Shown: positions 31,081 to 42,396, counted from the first letter of the stretch. The stretch is 64,000 nt of DNA from Euborellia annulipes (GCA_023213315.1 JAKCPI010005338.1:62001-126000), one strand, 5' to 3'. Notes: generated by a model from the sequence alone, not told the origin. Made by a program: numbers and translations.

Positions 31081-31180
31081 AGAAAAATGTATTTCATTTT
31101 AATTGGCTATCAATCATTTGAAATAAATAGGTATATTGTCTAAATGGCCTTAGATGCCGAATTTTCTAATACTTAAATAA

Positions 31181-31411
31181 TCTATATATAATAATAGCGG
31201 AGTGTCTGTCTGTCTATCCGTCCGTATGTCTCGCTGTTTGACCAACTTTCTGTTGGAATGGCGAAATTTTGCAGTTTTATAGAGTACGTTATTGAGTGTC
31301 CAGGAAAAATACTCGGGTCCCGAAATTCCTACAATTTTTTGAGTTATTAATTCCTAAAGTTACGATTTCTCCCATAGGAAATGTATAGAGAAATATTTAT
31401 GTATTTTTTGC
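31181..31411 (+). mobile_element. Helitron 5' fragment inside a hAT element
   Basis: Starts TCTATATATAATAATAGCGG after an A, then 'GACCAACTTTCTGTTGGAAT', TTACGATTTCTCCCATAGG, 'GAAATATTTATGTATTTTTT'. It stops before the CTAG half. It mixes a family C head with a family A body. Confidence 0.75.
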
Positions 31412-32037
31412 TTCCAAAAATGGTGGTGCGTTCTAAATAGATTCAGATGTTGAAAAAACCGGTTTAAAACCGGTTTACCGGTTTTCCGCTTTGTAAAAAA
31501 CCGAAAAACCGGTTTTCAAAATTTTCCGTTTTTTCCATACCCTACATTAGAATGAGCCGCTGATGAATAAGTGCTATTAAATGCCTTCGGAGAAAAGACT
31601 CTAAAAAGTTATGTTCTCATTGCCAAGAAACCAGTCTACCCCCTGGCACGTGGCACAGAGCTTTTAAACAAAATCGTTCAAAGAATACTAGTACTTTGCT
31701 AAAGAACTTATACAATTTTTTTTTTTTTTTTTTGTTTTTCTGAATTCGCACAAATAATCAAAATCTATAATAATTGATGTAACAAGAGGATGGATGGACA
31801 TTCAGTCCACCGAGCCCAGGTTTTTGGTGAGACCGAAACGTTATTAGGTCTAAAAGAAAGAGAACTACCAATGTGTTTTTCTTCAATTTGAATAAAAAAG
31901 ATCTTTGAATGGAAAAAAAATTAGTCGAGAAATTGTTCGAATATTAGACAGATTTATGTTACTGGGAGGAGCGGAAAAATTAAGAAATTTGTGAACCAAA
32001 AAAAAGTATGAGAACTTCTGCTCTGAAGCTATAAAAA

Positions 32038-32443
32038 TCTATATATATATATATATATATATATAATAATTCGCTGATGTTTATCCGTCTGCCTGTCCGT
32101 TTTTCTGTCACGCTCTATTTTGGCAACTTCCTGTTGGAATTTCGAAACAAATTTTTATATGCTTAAAGAGGACATTCTCGGGATTACAATAAAATTATTT
32201 TCGTTCCAAAATTCCTATAACTTTTTGAGTTATTAATTGGTGAAGTTTACGATTTCTACAATAGGAAATGTATATGGAAACATATATGTATTCTTTGCAA
32301 TTATGTATTCTATGAATGTTAAGAATCATCATGCAGGCACTGGATTGGAATTATGATGATAAGAATTTTTTTTTCAAAAATAAGAAAAGGCGAATGTCCA
32401 CCGAGCCAGCTGATCGGGGGGGGGGTCTCGGGGGCGAAGCTAT
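32038..32443 (+). mobile_element. Helitron family A with long (TA)n start
   Basis: TC followed by (TA)n of about 12 units, 'AATTCGCTGATGTTTATCCG', 'CTATTTTGGCAACTTCCTGT', ending GGGGGCGAAGCTAT before T (CTAG changed to CTAT). It is preceded by the same hAT-like leader and CTATAAAAA junction as the copy at 26725. Confidence 0.75.
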
Positions 32444-33162
32444 TAATAATAAATGTATTAATTAAAATTTTAATGATATTATCTAAAACGTTGATTTTTT
32501 CCCGGCATTAAATTTACTTAAAAGGAAAAAGACGAAAAAAAAAAAAAAAACATATTTGATGGTGTGATTAAATATTACAGCATGAGGGTTTTTATTAATA
32601 ATTGCTTTTTAGGGTTGTATTCTACGGTAAATGGAACCCTCAGTCTAAAATAATATTCTCGGTTGGTCGGATCGATGGGTTGTAAAATCTGCCACGCGCG
32701 CTATCTTTTGACCCTTTAAAAGCCCTTTAATTTCACTTATATATTTTAATAAATGGCCACTAGGACGATTTATAAAACCACATATATTTATTACAGTAAA
32801 ACATGTAACAATGATGACCCCTAAAGACCTTTGGCCTCTAATCTCTTCAGTGAAATTTAATTTAAATCATATCTCGGTCATTTATAATGTTTTGTATTTT
32901 CTACTTCAATTTGCCAAGCCCCTGACATTTAGGATAAATACATAATCGTGCATTTCATAGGACAGAGATGTTCTTTCTAATGGTCTTTAACATTAGTAGA
33001 GAAGTTGTGCCTTAAGGAGGATCCACCTTCGAGTAGCTAATTATTCATATTCAATAAATGAGACATGTCCAGACTAATGATTGATTGATTGGCTAAATGA
33101 AATAGAGAGAGTTTAAAAAGTCGTGAATGATAAAAATTTTTTTTTATTAATTTAGAACAATA
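32444..33162. other. Unique sequence
   Basis: GC-moderate unique stretch 32590-33100, poly-A at about 32535-32550. No exon recognised. Confidence 0.4.
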
Positions 33163-33386
33163 AAAAATCTGGTGTGACTCAGCACACAACTTTCTCTTTC
33201 ATTCGGTAATTGAAAGTTGTGTCAAATTATTTAAAAATATTTATATTTTGTTACCATATTAAGTACAAGATATATATTTTAAAGAGCATTTTTTTGGACT
33301 CAGGGGACCTCAAAACGTGTATATCCATCAAAAACTCGATATCAAATTTTTTTTCTCTCAACATATATAGGTAAGAGAAAGTAAAA
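33163..33386 (-). mobile_element. Miniature HPE (internal deletion, both ends kept)
   Basis: Complete large hairpin AAATCTGGTGTGACTCAGC...GGTAATTGAAAGTTGTGTC start, a jump from 'TTAAAGAGCATTTTTTTGGA' directly into the tip-side blocks, and a complete tip hairpin TTTTCTCTCAACATATATAGGTAAGAGAAAGT. Only about 224 bp, so both termini are retained while about two-thirds of the interior is lost. Confidence 0.83.
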
Positions 33387-34372
33387 AAAAAGAAGAAAAT
33401 TTAATTATATATCAATTTTTATAATTTTTCATTTGAGAGATTTAATTATTTCATTTTTAAAATTAATTAGCTTTAATTTTTTTTAAGGAGAAATAGAACA
33501 CAATGCTTTCCAATGGAAGATTTCCAGATTTTTGAACCTTTTAAAAGAACCCCTTAAAAGGGGGGATCCCTACTCCTAATTTGACACAATGATAGCCTAA
33601 AACCATCCTCGGAAAATTCCCTACCCATTAAAAAAAAAACTCCATGAAAATCTGCACAGTAGTTTTGGATTCTATGAGTTACAAACAGAGTAACTTTGTC
33701 TTTGATAAAATAGTAAAAGTAATAAAATATAATATAGATATCAATAATTAAAGTTAAAAATTGAATAATTAAATCTCACAATTATTATTCTATAATTAAT
33801 CATATATATTAAATTTCAATTTTCGTATTTTTGTCATTTAATGTTATATGGGTAATGATAATGATGATATAGTGAAGTGAAGAAACAGATTCCATATAAA
33901 AATTGATATTTTTCAACCCTATTTTGTTGAAAACAACAAATAACTTGTCTGTGCAAAACTTTCCAAAAAATTAGAAATATTTTTATTAACACTTGTTTAT
34001 ATTAATCGGATTGTTTTTTTCTTGTTTGTAATAAGACTAGATGTCAGTTAGACGTCCGGTTGCATCCCGGAAGATTTGAGAGTGGTTGTATTCTGTTTGT
34101 GAACCATCCCAGAGGGAAAAGGGAAGACGAGAGAAGAGGATCCTGGAGGTGACTGGGACGTCCGTCTGTCTGAATGGCCGACCCGTGTAATCCGAGGGAC
34201 ACCCATCAGGATTTGTCTCAGGCTCTAGCTCTACTCCTACTCCACTATTCATGACAAATAGATCCCGGCAAGTTTGGATTTTCTGTTTTTTTTTACTAAA
34301 ATATAGAGCTTGTAAAATAATACTAACACCGGCTATTTGACAACTGACAAATTGAATGAAATTATTTTCTTT
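33387..34372. other. Unique sequence
   Basis: AT-rich to 34020. 34030-34270 is GC-richer with a 71-codon minus-strand frame that has no resemblance or splice sites. Confidence 0.4.
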
Positions 34373-34880
34373 TTTACTTTCTCTTGTTAATATATATACT
34401 TTCGTATTGGATTCATGTCAAAAATGTAATGTCGAGTTTTGATGGATATGTTTTGAGTCCAAAAAAACAGGTCCCACAAAATGGTCTGTCTGTGAACAAA
34501 ATATCTCATGAACAAAAAGAGCTAAATTTTATATTTAAGTCAAGTACCTCCCTGAGACGTAATAAGAAGCTTTAGAACAAAATCGACTAAAAAGTTTTTA
34601 ATTTTTTCAAAATTTGCTTCAACGATTTTGATTAAAATTTACGAGTAAATATTTTTTTAGATGCACTTTATTCACACATTCTTATTTTTCACTGAAAAGT
34701 GTTTGAAACACTCTTATACTTCATAGCAGAGATACATTTATAAGCCATGTTAACAATATATAAATATTTTCTTATATTTATACATTTTCTACCTTTATTT
34801 CTGACAAAAACTAAATATTTGTTGACGCAATAAATCTGGTGTGTCAAGCAGAGTACAATTACCGAAATTACACCAGATCT
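34373..34880 (+). mobile_element. HPE copy
   Basis: 'TTTACTTTCTCTTGTTAATA', 'ATTGGATTCATGTCAAAAAT', ATGAACAAAAAGAGCTAAAT, a shortened middle, and a truncated large hairpin AATCTGGTGTGTCAAGCAGAG...AATTACACCAGATC. TTTTA occurs on both sides, a possible short TSD. Confidence 0.82.
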
Positions 34881-35159
34881 TTTAATGAAATTGAGATATT
34901 TCATTCTATAATTTGACTGGAAAAGAATAGACTGGTCACTCACATGACAAAAAGAAGAAAAAAAGTGATAGAATTTAGATAGATGCTCGGGCAACTCGTG
35001 GTTATAATCAACATACACAGAAAATGAGTGTTTTAAAAATTTTGTCGTATATAAATAAATATAGCATTATTTTATAAAAATAGCAGAGACTCAATAGCTG
35101 ATTTTTCGCCTATAATATATTAATACAATACTTAAAATAAGAAAAAGTAAAAATGATAA

Positions 35160-35510
35160 TCTATTTATATAATTTAATGTCCGTCTGTCTACCTGTCTGA
35201 CCAAATTCCAGTTGGAATTTTGAAACAAAATTTGTTATGCTTAAAGAGGACCTTTTAGGGATTACAGGAAAATTATTTTCACCCCGAAATTTCTATATTT
35301 TTTTGAGTTATTAATTCCTAAAGTTACAATTTCTCCCATAGGAAATGTATATAGAAATATTTATGTATTCTTTGCATTTATGAATGTAAACAAATCCTCA
35401 ACCAGGCACTGGATTCGAATAGTAATTTTTCTTTTCATAATCAAGAAAATGGGAGGGTCCGCCGCAGGCGGACCCGTGTCAGCTGGCGAGAGCGAAGCCG
35501 CGCCTGCTAG
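35160..35510 (+). mobile_element. Helitron family A, complete (351 bp)
   Basis: Starts TCTATTTATATAATTTAATG after an A and ends CGCGCCTGCTAG before a T, the canonical insertion form. 'CCGCAGGCGGACCC' and GGCGAGAGCGAAGCCGCGCC form the GC-rich 3' region. Non-coding. Confidence 0.82.
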
Positions 35511-36311
35511 TAATATAATTAAATTGGAGCCAACCAGACAATGAACGAAGGCTTGATAATTAAAAAAATAATAATAATAATAATTTTTATTTATTGATTT
35601 CATTCACTTGCATTTTAATAATAAAAAAAAAGAATAATAAAATATTTGATGCGAAAGCAAAGACCTTTCATCTTTCTTTCCTTGATTTTTTATTTTATTT
35701 TTTTTCTTTTCTTTATTTTTATTCTTATTATCATTTTGTTTGTGCGTTATTTTTCCAGAGACACACGCGCGCTCTCTCTCTCTCTCTCTCTCGTTGTTAA
35801 CGATCTTGCTTCAAAAGATGGATGGCTGCTTCCTGGCCGATCCCAATTAGCCGAGATTAATTATCGTGTATCCATACGAAGCCCACGAAATGCCCATCCA
35901 AGTTTACGGCCCAAATGTTTCGGTTCCTTGCACGTGCCTCTCTCATTCTCCTATCTTGAAGATTGGATTTGTTTCCTGCCCTCCTTCGATTCTTCTCCGA
36001 AAAACTCATTTTATTTATTTTTATTTTTTTTTTTATTTACGGGTAAATAATTGAAGCGTAATCCTTTTGAAATCATTTTTTTTTTGTCTTTTATTTTTCG
36101 CCAATTTGAAAGGTAAAAGTTTTAAATAATAAATTTTATAATATCATACTAATTTTTTTTTATATAAATTTTCTTTAATAAAGTTTTCATTGAGTGTAAA
36201 GAATTAGACAGAAAAATAAATTCCCCTTCAATGATTTTTATTTATTAAAAAAAATTCAATAAACAAGCAGCAAAGTGAATTTGAGAAATAACAGCAAAAA
36301 AAATAAGTAAC
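35511..36311. other. Unique sequence with CT microsatellite
   Basis: 35800-36000 is GC-richer with overlapping open frames of up to 134 codons that begin in poly-T translations and have no known resemblance. No splice sites convincingly frame them. Confidence 0.4.
35771..35792 (+). repeat. (CT)n microsatellite
   Basis: About eleven CT units after GCGCG. Confidence 0.85.
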
Positions 36312-36678
36312 TTTTTTTGGTGTGATGGTAACACAGTACACAATTACCTTTAATAATTGTTTATGAATTTTAATCAAATTCGTTGAAGCAAATTTTAAGA
36401 AAATCAAAAAAAAAAAAAAAAAAAAAAACTGAAAAAGTACATTAGTAAAGTACTAGTACTCTTTGGGCGATTTTGTTCAAAAGCTTCGTGTTACGTCTCA
36501 GTGAGGTATCTAATTTAAATATAAAATTTCAACCACCTAGCTCTTTTCGTTCTTGAGATATTTTGTTCACAGACAAACTACTTTGCGGGACCTATTTTTT
36601 GGACTCATGGTACATCAAAATTTCGACATCAAATTTTTGACATGAATCCAATATATTACATATATAGATAAGAGTAAA
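36312..36678 (-). mobile_element. HPE copy, internally deleted
   Basis: A degenerate hairpin start TTTTTGGTGTGATGGTAAC, then a jump to 'TTTATGAATTTTAATCAAAT', the A-run, 'AGTAAAGTACTAGTACTCTT', 'TCTTGAGATATTTTGTTCAC', 'TTTTGACATGAATCCAATAT' and a short tip. Confidence 0.8.
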
Positions 36679-37284
36679 TAAACCTGATCGGAATGTTCCT
36701 CGAAATTTAAACTAATAATAATAGATAAAGAAAATGTGTAGATAAAATCAATCATCTTGCAAAATAACAATAATAATTGTGAATATGAAAGTGGAAGGGA
36801 GACGAAGAGCTGATTATTGTATAGGGTAGATATTGCCGACATTTCAAATGCATTCTGAAATTACGAGACCCGGAGACGATGACTTTGCGGTAATAGGGCC
36901 TGGTTGAAGATAAGGACATGCTCTGCTCGGTTGGTTAGCGCATTAGAGAGAGTCTTCAACGCTCACACACACACACATACACACACATTCAGAGAGAGCC
37001 CGGTTCACATTAAATATAGTGTTAATTCGATTTAGATGTTATCTCCAGCCAAGTGGCGTAATTGATTAACTTATACTCATGTAACAAGTTTATGGTCGCC
37101 TCCTTTGGCTGAGAGTTAGAAAAACAGTGCAGCACCAATGATGATGAGATTATTAATGATAAGCTTGCCGATTATAATTATTATTTTAATCCTGTTTAAA
37201 ACTTCTCTCCGCTTGTAATTAAACTATAACAGATTACACAGTGTGTCTAATTAATATCTGAGTACTATTGTCATCTTTTTCTCC
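36679..37284. other. Unique sequence with CA microsatellite
   Basis: (AC)n at about 36963-36985. A tRNA-like phrase (TCGGTTGGTTAGCGCATTAG) at about 36929 lacks a properly placed B-box. No exon recognised. Confidence 0.4.
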
Positions 37285-37819
37285 AAAAATCAGGTCTGAG
37301 TGATCGCAGAGCATACAAATAATTGAAAGTTATACTTGTCACAGGAGGTTTTTTAATCGACAGATATCCCGGTAGTTTTAAAATTCAAGATGTTGAAAAA
37401 AATATTTTGAAGTACAAGAGTAAAGTGTGCTTCAAACAATTTCAAAGGTAAAATGAGAATATACATTTGAAAGATCATCTAAAGAATAAGTGATTTATGA
37501 ATTTGTAACAAAATTGTTAAATCGAATTTTGAGAAAATAAAAAAAAACTTAAAAAGTACTTCAGTAAAGTACTAGTACTCTTTGGTTGATTTTGTTCAAA
37601 AGCTTCATATTACGTTCCAGAAGGGGTGTCTAACTTAAATATAAAATTTCAACCAAGTAGCTAAATTCCTTCATGCTTTCAATTGAACAAAGAGAGACCA
37701 TTTTACGGGACCTATTTTTTCGGACTCAGGAGACTTCAAAATCAAAACATCAAATTTTTGACATGAATCCAATACTTTCTCTCAATAATTATATTACACA
37801 TATAGGTAAGAGAAATTAA
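37285..37819 (-). mobile_element. HPE copy, near full length
   Basis: Decayed large hairpin (AAATCAGGTCTGAGTGATCGC...CTTGTCACAGGAGGTTTTTT), then 'AAGTACAAGAGTAAAGTGTG', 'AGTAAAGTACTAGTACTCTT', 'TTGACATGAATCCAATACTT' and the tip CTCTCAATAATT...ATAGGTAAGAGAAAT. Confidence 0.85.
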
Positions 37820-38410
37820 AAAAGTCTTTTATTTTATTTCTAATTTCATCATTTTATTAATAATTTTAGTTCATTTTTAACGCTTCTACCATCAGTTGAT
37901 AAAATTTTATTAAAAAAAAAAAAGTTAATTTAAATAATAAAAACATTTAGAAAACTTTTTTATTATTCTGATGGTTTAGATAGGAAAACCCTTTTTTTAA
38001 TTTCAATATTAAATTATGTTAATAAGCTTTTATTTGTTTAGATTAATCAAGTTTTTTTTTTTTTTTTTAATAACTTAAAATAACACTTTTTAACAGACTT
38101 TTATTTCTTTTAGAGTGTAAAAAAATTTCTGTCACCATGTCTGGGCACGAAGAAAATGAAATCTCCCCCCCCCCCCCGGCATAATAGCATCTAAACAAAA
38201 CTTTTATAAAAGTTGATTGTATTATTTGATAATTTTATTTCTTCTTCCTCCTTAAAAAATAAAATACAATTTTTTTTCTCCCTAAGTTAGTACTGTATTT
38301 TTAACATGCTATAAAAATTTTTTTATCTTGTATTAAAATTCAAATTACACATGGTTTTAATGGCGTTTATCACAAAGGTAGATAATTTCGTACCATATTT
38401 TGACCGAGCT
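37820..38410. other. Very AT-rich unique sequence
   Basis: A C-run at about 38166-38178; poly-T and poly-A tracts; nothing coding. Confidence 0.4.
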
Positions 38411-39119
38411 TTTTACTTTCTCTTACTTATATATGTAATATATATAGAGAGAAAGTATTGGAGAAATTGAAGTGGAGATTTGGATGGTTATACATGTTTT
38501 GAGGTCCCCTAAGTCCAAAAAAGTGGGTCTCACAAAATTCTCTGAACAAAACAAGTCTGAACAAGTATCTCAAGAACGAAAAGAGCTAGGAGGTTGAAGT
38601 TTTATATGTAAGTTAGATACTCTTCTGGAACCTGACACGAAGCTTTTGAACAAAGAGTACTAGTACTTTACTGATGTACTTTTTCAGTTTTTTTTTTTTT
38701 TTACTTTCTCAAAATTTACTTTAACGATTTTGATTAAAATTCAAAATTCAATTATTTTTTAGATTCTCTTTAATATCTATATTCTCATTTTGCTCTCGAA
38801 ATTGTTTGAAGCACACTTTACTTTTGTACTTTATAAGAAAGATAGGAGAAATAGTTGCCATGGTAACAAAGTATATTTTTCAATGTTTGTTAATTTTACA
38901 TTTTGTATCTATCAGTAATCATTGCAGTTAAGCAAGCAAGCGCGGTGAACGCTCGGGATTGGTGACCCCGAGCAATCAGCGTGTGAAACGCTCACCGGTA
39001 GCCATCGGTACTAATGTATTTAAATTATTTAAAGAAATTAATAACCCCTAATGGCCTCTGTAATTGAAAAGGGTTTAAAACAAAAAATAATATATCGGTA
39101 CAAAAAATTTGGTGTGACA
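38411..39119 (+). mobile_element. HPE copy hosting a 5S-like SINE
   Basis: TTTTTACTTTCTCTTACTTAT with a full tip hairpin, 'GTCCAAAAAAGTGGGTCTCA', GAAGCTTTTGAACAAAGAGT, 'GCCATGGTAACAAAGTATAT', then the SINE at 38906 and remnants 'AATATATCGGTACAAAAAAT' plus half of the large hairpin (TTTGGTGTGACAAAATAGG). Confidence 0.83.
38906..39015 (+). mobile_element. 5S rRNA-like SINE head
   Basis: GTTAAGCAAGCAAGCGCGG followed by CTCGGGATTGGTGACC resembles the internal promoter part of 5S rRNA (GTTAAGC...GATGGGTGACC), in the right order and spacing. The 5' half of 5S is missing and the downstream tail is unrelated. It interrupts an HPE copy, which fits a retroposed SINE3-type element. Degenerate. Confidence 0.5.
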
Positions 39120-39644
39120 AAATAGGATCGTGAATGATGTGTCCGAATTAAAATTCTTTTATGATATTTAAAAAAAAAGTTCTACCCTTTTTTGTTCGTC
39201 TCCAGCAACTTGGAAAATTCTCTTCTCAGCTTTTTCTTTTTTTCTCTTATAAAGTCATCGACTTGAAACCTATTTTCTCGAAAGCATTCTTTGTCGATCA
39301 GGCCAGACAGACAGAGAGACGTCAAATGAGTGTTAGTCCAATTGCAGTCAATAACTCTTTTCATCCATCTGCTGACCACTTGATGCGTCATTTAATGTTA
39401 TGAGTTCCCCTTTGTTTCAATATTGATATTAGATTCTTCCTCTCTCCAATTTGTTCCTTTTTTTAATTTATTAATAAACAGAAAGAAAGGGGAAAAGATT
39501 ATAATAGAAAAGACCAGGTTTAGCCGAGAGGTTAGAGATAAATATTCAATATATAGACAGACGAATACTCCGCCACTATATATAGAGATCTTTAAGATAA
39601 GAGATTTTTTAATAAGCCAGGTATGTATTTTTATCATTAATTAG
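39120..39644. other. Unique sequence
   Basis: Overlapping open frames on both strands (39161-39644) have no resemblance; low-complexity TTTTTC tracts. Nothing supported as a gene. Confidence 0.4.
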
Positions 39645-40000
39645 CTAGCCCAATGGACCACCCTCAGCTGGCTCGGGCCCGCCTGCAGCAGACCGTCGCT
39701 TATTCTTAATTATGAGAAGAAAATTATTACTATTCTAATCCAACGCCTCCTTGAGGATTTGTTTACATTCATAATACATAAATGCAAAGAATACATAAAT
39801 GTTTCTTCATACATTTCCTAAGGGAGAAATCGTAACTTTATAACTCAAAAAGTTATAGGAATTTCGGGATGAAAATAATTTTCTTGTATTCCTTAGAAGG
39901 TCCTCTTTAAGCATTTAAAATTTGGTTTGGAAGTTGTCCGAATATAGCATGGCAGACCGACAGACGGACATTAGCGAATTATTTATATATTTATTGCCTG
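39645..40000 (-). mobile_element. Helitron family A, nearly complete
   Basis: Minus orientation: CTAG at 39645, 'CTGGCTCGGGCCCGCCTGCA', 'TAAGGGAGAAATCGTAACTT', 'TTTCGGGATGAAAATAATTT', ending 'GACGGACATTAGCGAATTAT'. The CTAG is preceded by G on the plus strand, so the exact insertion site is unsure. Confidence 0.75.
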
Positions 40001-40412
40001 AAACGAGTTGAGTGAAAAATTGCGGCACTTGAATAAGAAATAGCAAAGGTCTGACGCTGAACTAGCTATCCTTAGGATAAGCTAGTTGACTATGACTTTC
40101 GAGTCTTTTCACATCAAGTTAAGCTAATCATATGATTAAATAAGAGTCCTGATCGTTGTTAATTAGCTAAGACTCAAAGTTCGGTATAATTCTTAACTAA
40201 AATGAAATTAGGAACGAAAACCTTGATTAACTTAAATTAATTATTTTAATTTTTAATAATTTTCTTAACTTTTTTTTTAACTTTAAGGTTAAAATGCGTG
40301 TTCTTGTTCACTACAGCACATCAATGCAATGTGTCCGATAAGTTTGCTATTTGGCTAAAACTGACACTTACTGGTGCTTTTGAATAATCGAAAAACAAAA
40401 ATTTAATGAATA
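40001..40412. other. Unique AT-rich sequence
   Basis: Nothing recognised. Confidence 0.4.
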
Positions 40413-40612
40413 TATATAATTCGCTAATGTCCGTTTGTTTGTCTGTCACGCTCTGTTTGACCAATTTCCCGTTGGAATTTTGAAATGAAATTGTATATGC
40501 TTAAAGAGGACCTTCTATCAATTACAGGAAAATTATTTCTTAGTTATTTATTCCTAAAGTTACGATTTCTCCCATAGGAAATGTATAGAGAAATATTCTT
40601 TGCATTTATAAA
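40413..40612 (+). mobile_element. Helitron family A, 3'-truncated
   Basis: 'ATATATAATTCGCTAATGTC', 'TGTCACGCTCTGTTTGACCA', 'GATTTCTCCCATAGGAAATG', ending TATTCTTTGCATTTAT. Confidence 0.75.
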
Positions 40613-41680
40613 GAAAGATTTTAAATGTTTCAAAATTTGACTCCTTTAACAAGTAGAGACATGTATCTTCACAAAAGTGAATATAAATCCTAAATTCCTG
40701 ACTGAGAATAGTCCTTTTTTTTTTAAATAATTTTCAAATTTCTAGAAGAGGAAATATTTACTTAAAGAAATTCGTTGACAGTGGCGTGTTATTTAATGAT
40801 TAATAGATCCTTTAAGGATGAGGAGGATTCTGATCATTGAAGAATCGAAGCCAATCCAAACACAAATAAATCACCAGCTAATTTTTAAAGCGGATATTTT
40901 CTTTTTTTATCTGAAATCCGGTCACGTGACTATGCATCTACTGACCGATGAATTATGATGACCTCCCCCCCCGTGTGTGTCTTTTTGGCCGGGTTATGTT
41001 CGTTGGCACCGGATCACAGAGCCCGGCACCCGGCTATATTAATCACCACCAGTCTGCTGCTTTCATTAATTAACCTCAGTATTAAATAAAAAACACAACC
41101 ACCACCACCACAGAGAGATCATCCTCCATTTAATGTTCTAAGCTGGAAATTAACGCCACGCGGCATCAGCCCACAGCGCCATTCATTAATCCTCTCTCTC
41201 TTGCTTGCTTCTACAATTGACTCGGCTGTTTTAATCAAAGGATATTCATTGCTACACATTTACAAATTTCAATAAAAAAAAAAAGAAACTCTTCAACATC
41301 CGTGTCATTATTTATAATTAGCGTCCGGCTATTTTTGTTCTTAGAATGGATTCATTAATTTAGGAGTTGTTTTGATAAATAATTATCTTATCCTCTTGTT
41401 TTAATATACAGTTTAACAAATTAAAAAAATTAATTTTCATAAAAGGATTTCAACAAAGTTTAATATCCTGACTCTTGTTTCTTTGGTTTGTTTACAAACA
41501 ATTTCAAAAAAATATTAAGTAGAAAGATTTTGTCAAACATGCAAAGAAAACTTTAGAAATTAAATATAAACTATCAAGTTGAAACATTATGTTTACATGA
41601 AAATTAAAAAAATAAATTAATTAAAAACACTAAATTATATTTCAAAGATTTATTAAAAATTAAATGATGCATATAAGGTA
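40613..41680. other. Unique sequence; GC-richer block 40910-41220
   Basis: 40910-41220 is rich in TAATTA/ATTAAT-type sites (CATTAATTAACC, GAAATTAACGCC, CATTCATTAATCC) in a GC-richer setting and is not coding. It could be a regulatory element of the host gene; that is inference only. Confidence 0.35.
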
Positions 41681-41849
41681 CAGTGGGCGCCACAAGTGTG
41701 GAGCCTTGAACTTAAGCAACAAAAATGCTTAGTATTGTCTTTTCACCTTCAGTTACAATAAATAAAAGATGATTTATTTATTTTAAAAATATTGGTTTGG
41801 TTGACGAACCTCCACTTGCGAGAACATTAGGCACTTGTGGCGACGACTG
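41681..41849. mobile_element. Tc1/mariner-type MITE (169 bp)
   Basis: CAGTGGGCGCCACAAGTG at the left and its inverted CACTTGTGGCGACGACTG at the right, flanked by TA on both sides (41679-41680 and 41850-41851). The second copy lies at 61174-61348. Non-coding; the TA duplication supports the superfamily. Confidence 0.82.
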
Positions 41850-41869
41850 TACGTAAAAGGTTAAAAAAG

Positions 41870-42155
41870 TCTATCTATATAATTCGCTAATGTCCGTCTG
41901 TCTTTGTAAATTCGAAATTTTATATGCTTAAAGAGGACCTTCTAGGGATTACAGGAAAATTATTTTTGTCCCGAAATTCCTAAACTTTTTGTGTTACTAA
42001 TTGCTGAAGTTATGATTTCTCTCATAGGAAATATATGAGGAAACATTTATGTATTCTATGAAAAATCAAAGCCAATTAATTGTAATAATAATTAAATCTC
42101 CCAAATGAAAAATTGTTACATAATTTAGACCGCCGAAGACGGGCGGCGCTGCTTG
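41870..42155 (+). mobile_element. Helitron family A with internal deletion
   Basis: TCTATCTATATAATTCGC start, a deletion joining GTCTGTCTTTG to TAAATTCGAAATTTTATATG, and a 3' hairpin ACCGCC-GAAGAC-GGGCGG before CTTG|T (CTAG changed). Complete but for the mutated termini. Confidence 0.76.
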
Positions 42156-42396
42156 TATTAATTATCTTTTAATAAATCTTTGAAAAGCTTATTATCAAGT
42201 GTTTTTAATTTAATTTTTTAAATTTTCTTCACTGTAAATTTATTTAAATATATCTTCTTATTTTTTAGACAAGATTCAATCTACTGTATTGTGAATATTA
42301 ATAAAATTTCAAGAAAATTTGAATTTTTTTTTTTTTTTTTAAGTTTTTTGGTTATGAAGCTATATGTATAGACTTTAAACAATAATTTTTTTTTAA

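Larger units (their letters stand above)
30856..31544. mobile_element. hAT-like composite element with 8-bp TSD
   Basis: TAGGGTTTGG and CCATACCCTA ends, with a perfect TSD CATTAGAA at 30848-30855 and 31545-31552. Subterminal arms are rich in ACCGGTTT/AAACCGG repeats that can pair. Inside are a tRNA-like SINE head (31003-31080) and a Helitron fragment (31181-31411). No transposase frame. Confidence 0.8.
30598..31755 (+). mobile_element. HPE copy split by about 0.85 kb of nested inserts
   Basis: The tip half at 30603-30775 (TTTTCTCTTATC, 'GTATTGGATTCATGTCAAAA', TCCAAAAAAATGGGTCTCGC) continues at 31636 with 'CCCCCTGGCACGTGGCACAG', AGAATACTAGTACTTTGC and a poly-T. Between them lie a ribozyme-like piece (GACGTTTCGCTCCGAAA near 30813) and the hAT composite 30856-31544. 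The hairpin-side half is missing. Confidence 0.72.

Noticed and set aside
31784..31860. GGTGAGACCGAAACGTTATTAGGTC, a hammerhead-like half
   Set aside because: The GAAACGTT part fits, but there is no CUGANGA box at the right distance; at most a decayed copy.
34037..34252. 71-codon minus-strand open frame with SDYTGRPFRQTDVP
   Set aside because: Checked as a possible preceding Ddr exon; it lacks the discoidin motifs and flanking splice sites in phase.
35646..36050. 134-codon plus-strand open frame
   Set aside because: Starts and ends in poly-T translations (F/L/Y runs) around a CT microsatellite; no family resemblance.
36920..37000. tRNA-like phrase TCGGTTGGTTAGCGCATTAG followed by GGTTCACATT
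   Set aside because: The spacing to the B-box-like site is too long and is filled by a CA microsatellite; no cloverleaf can be drawn.
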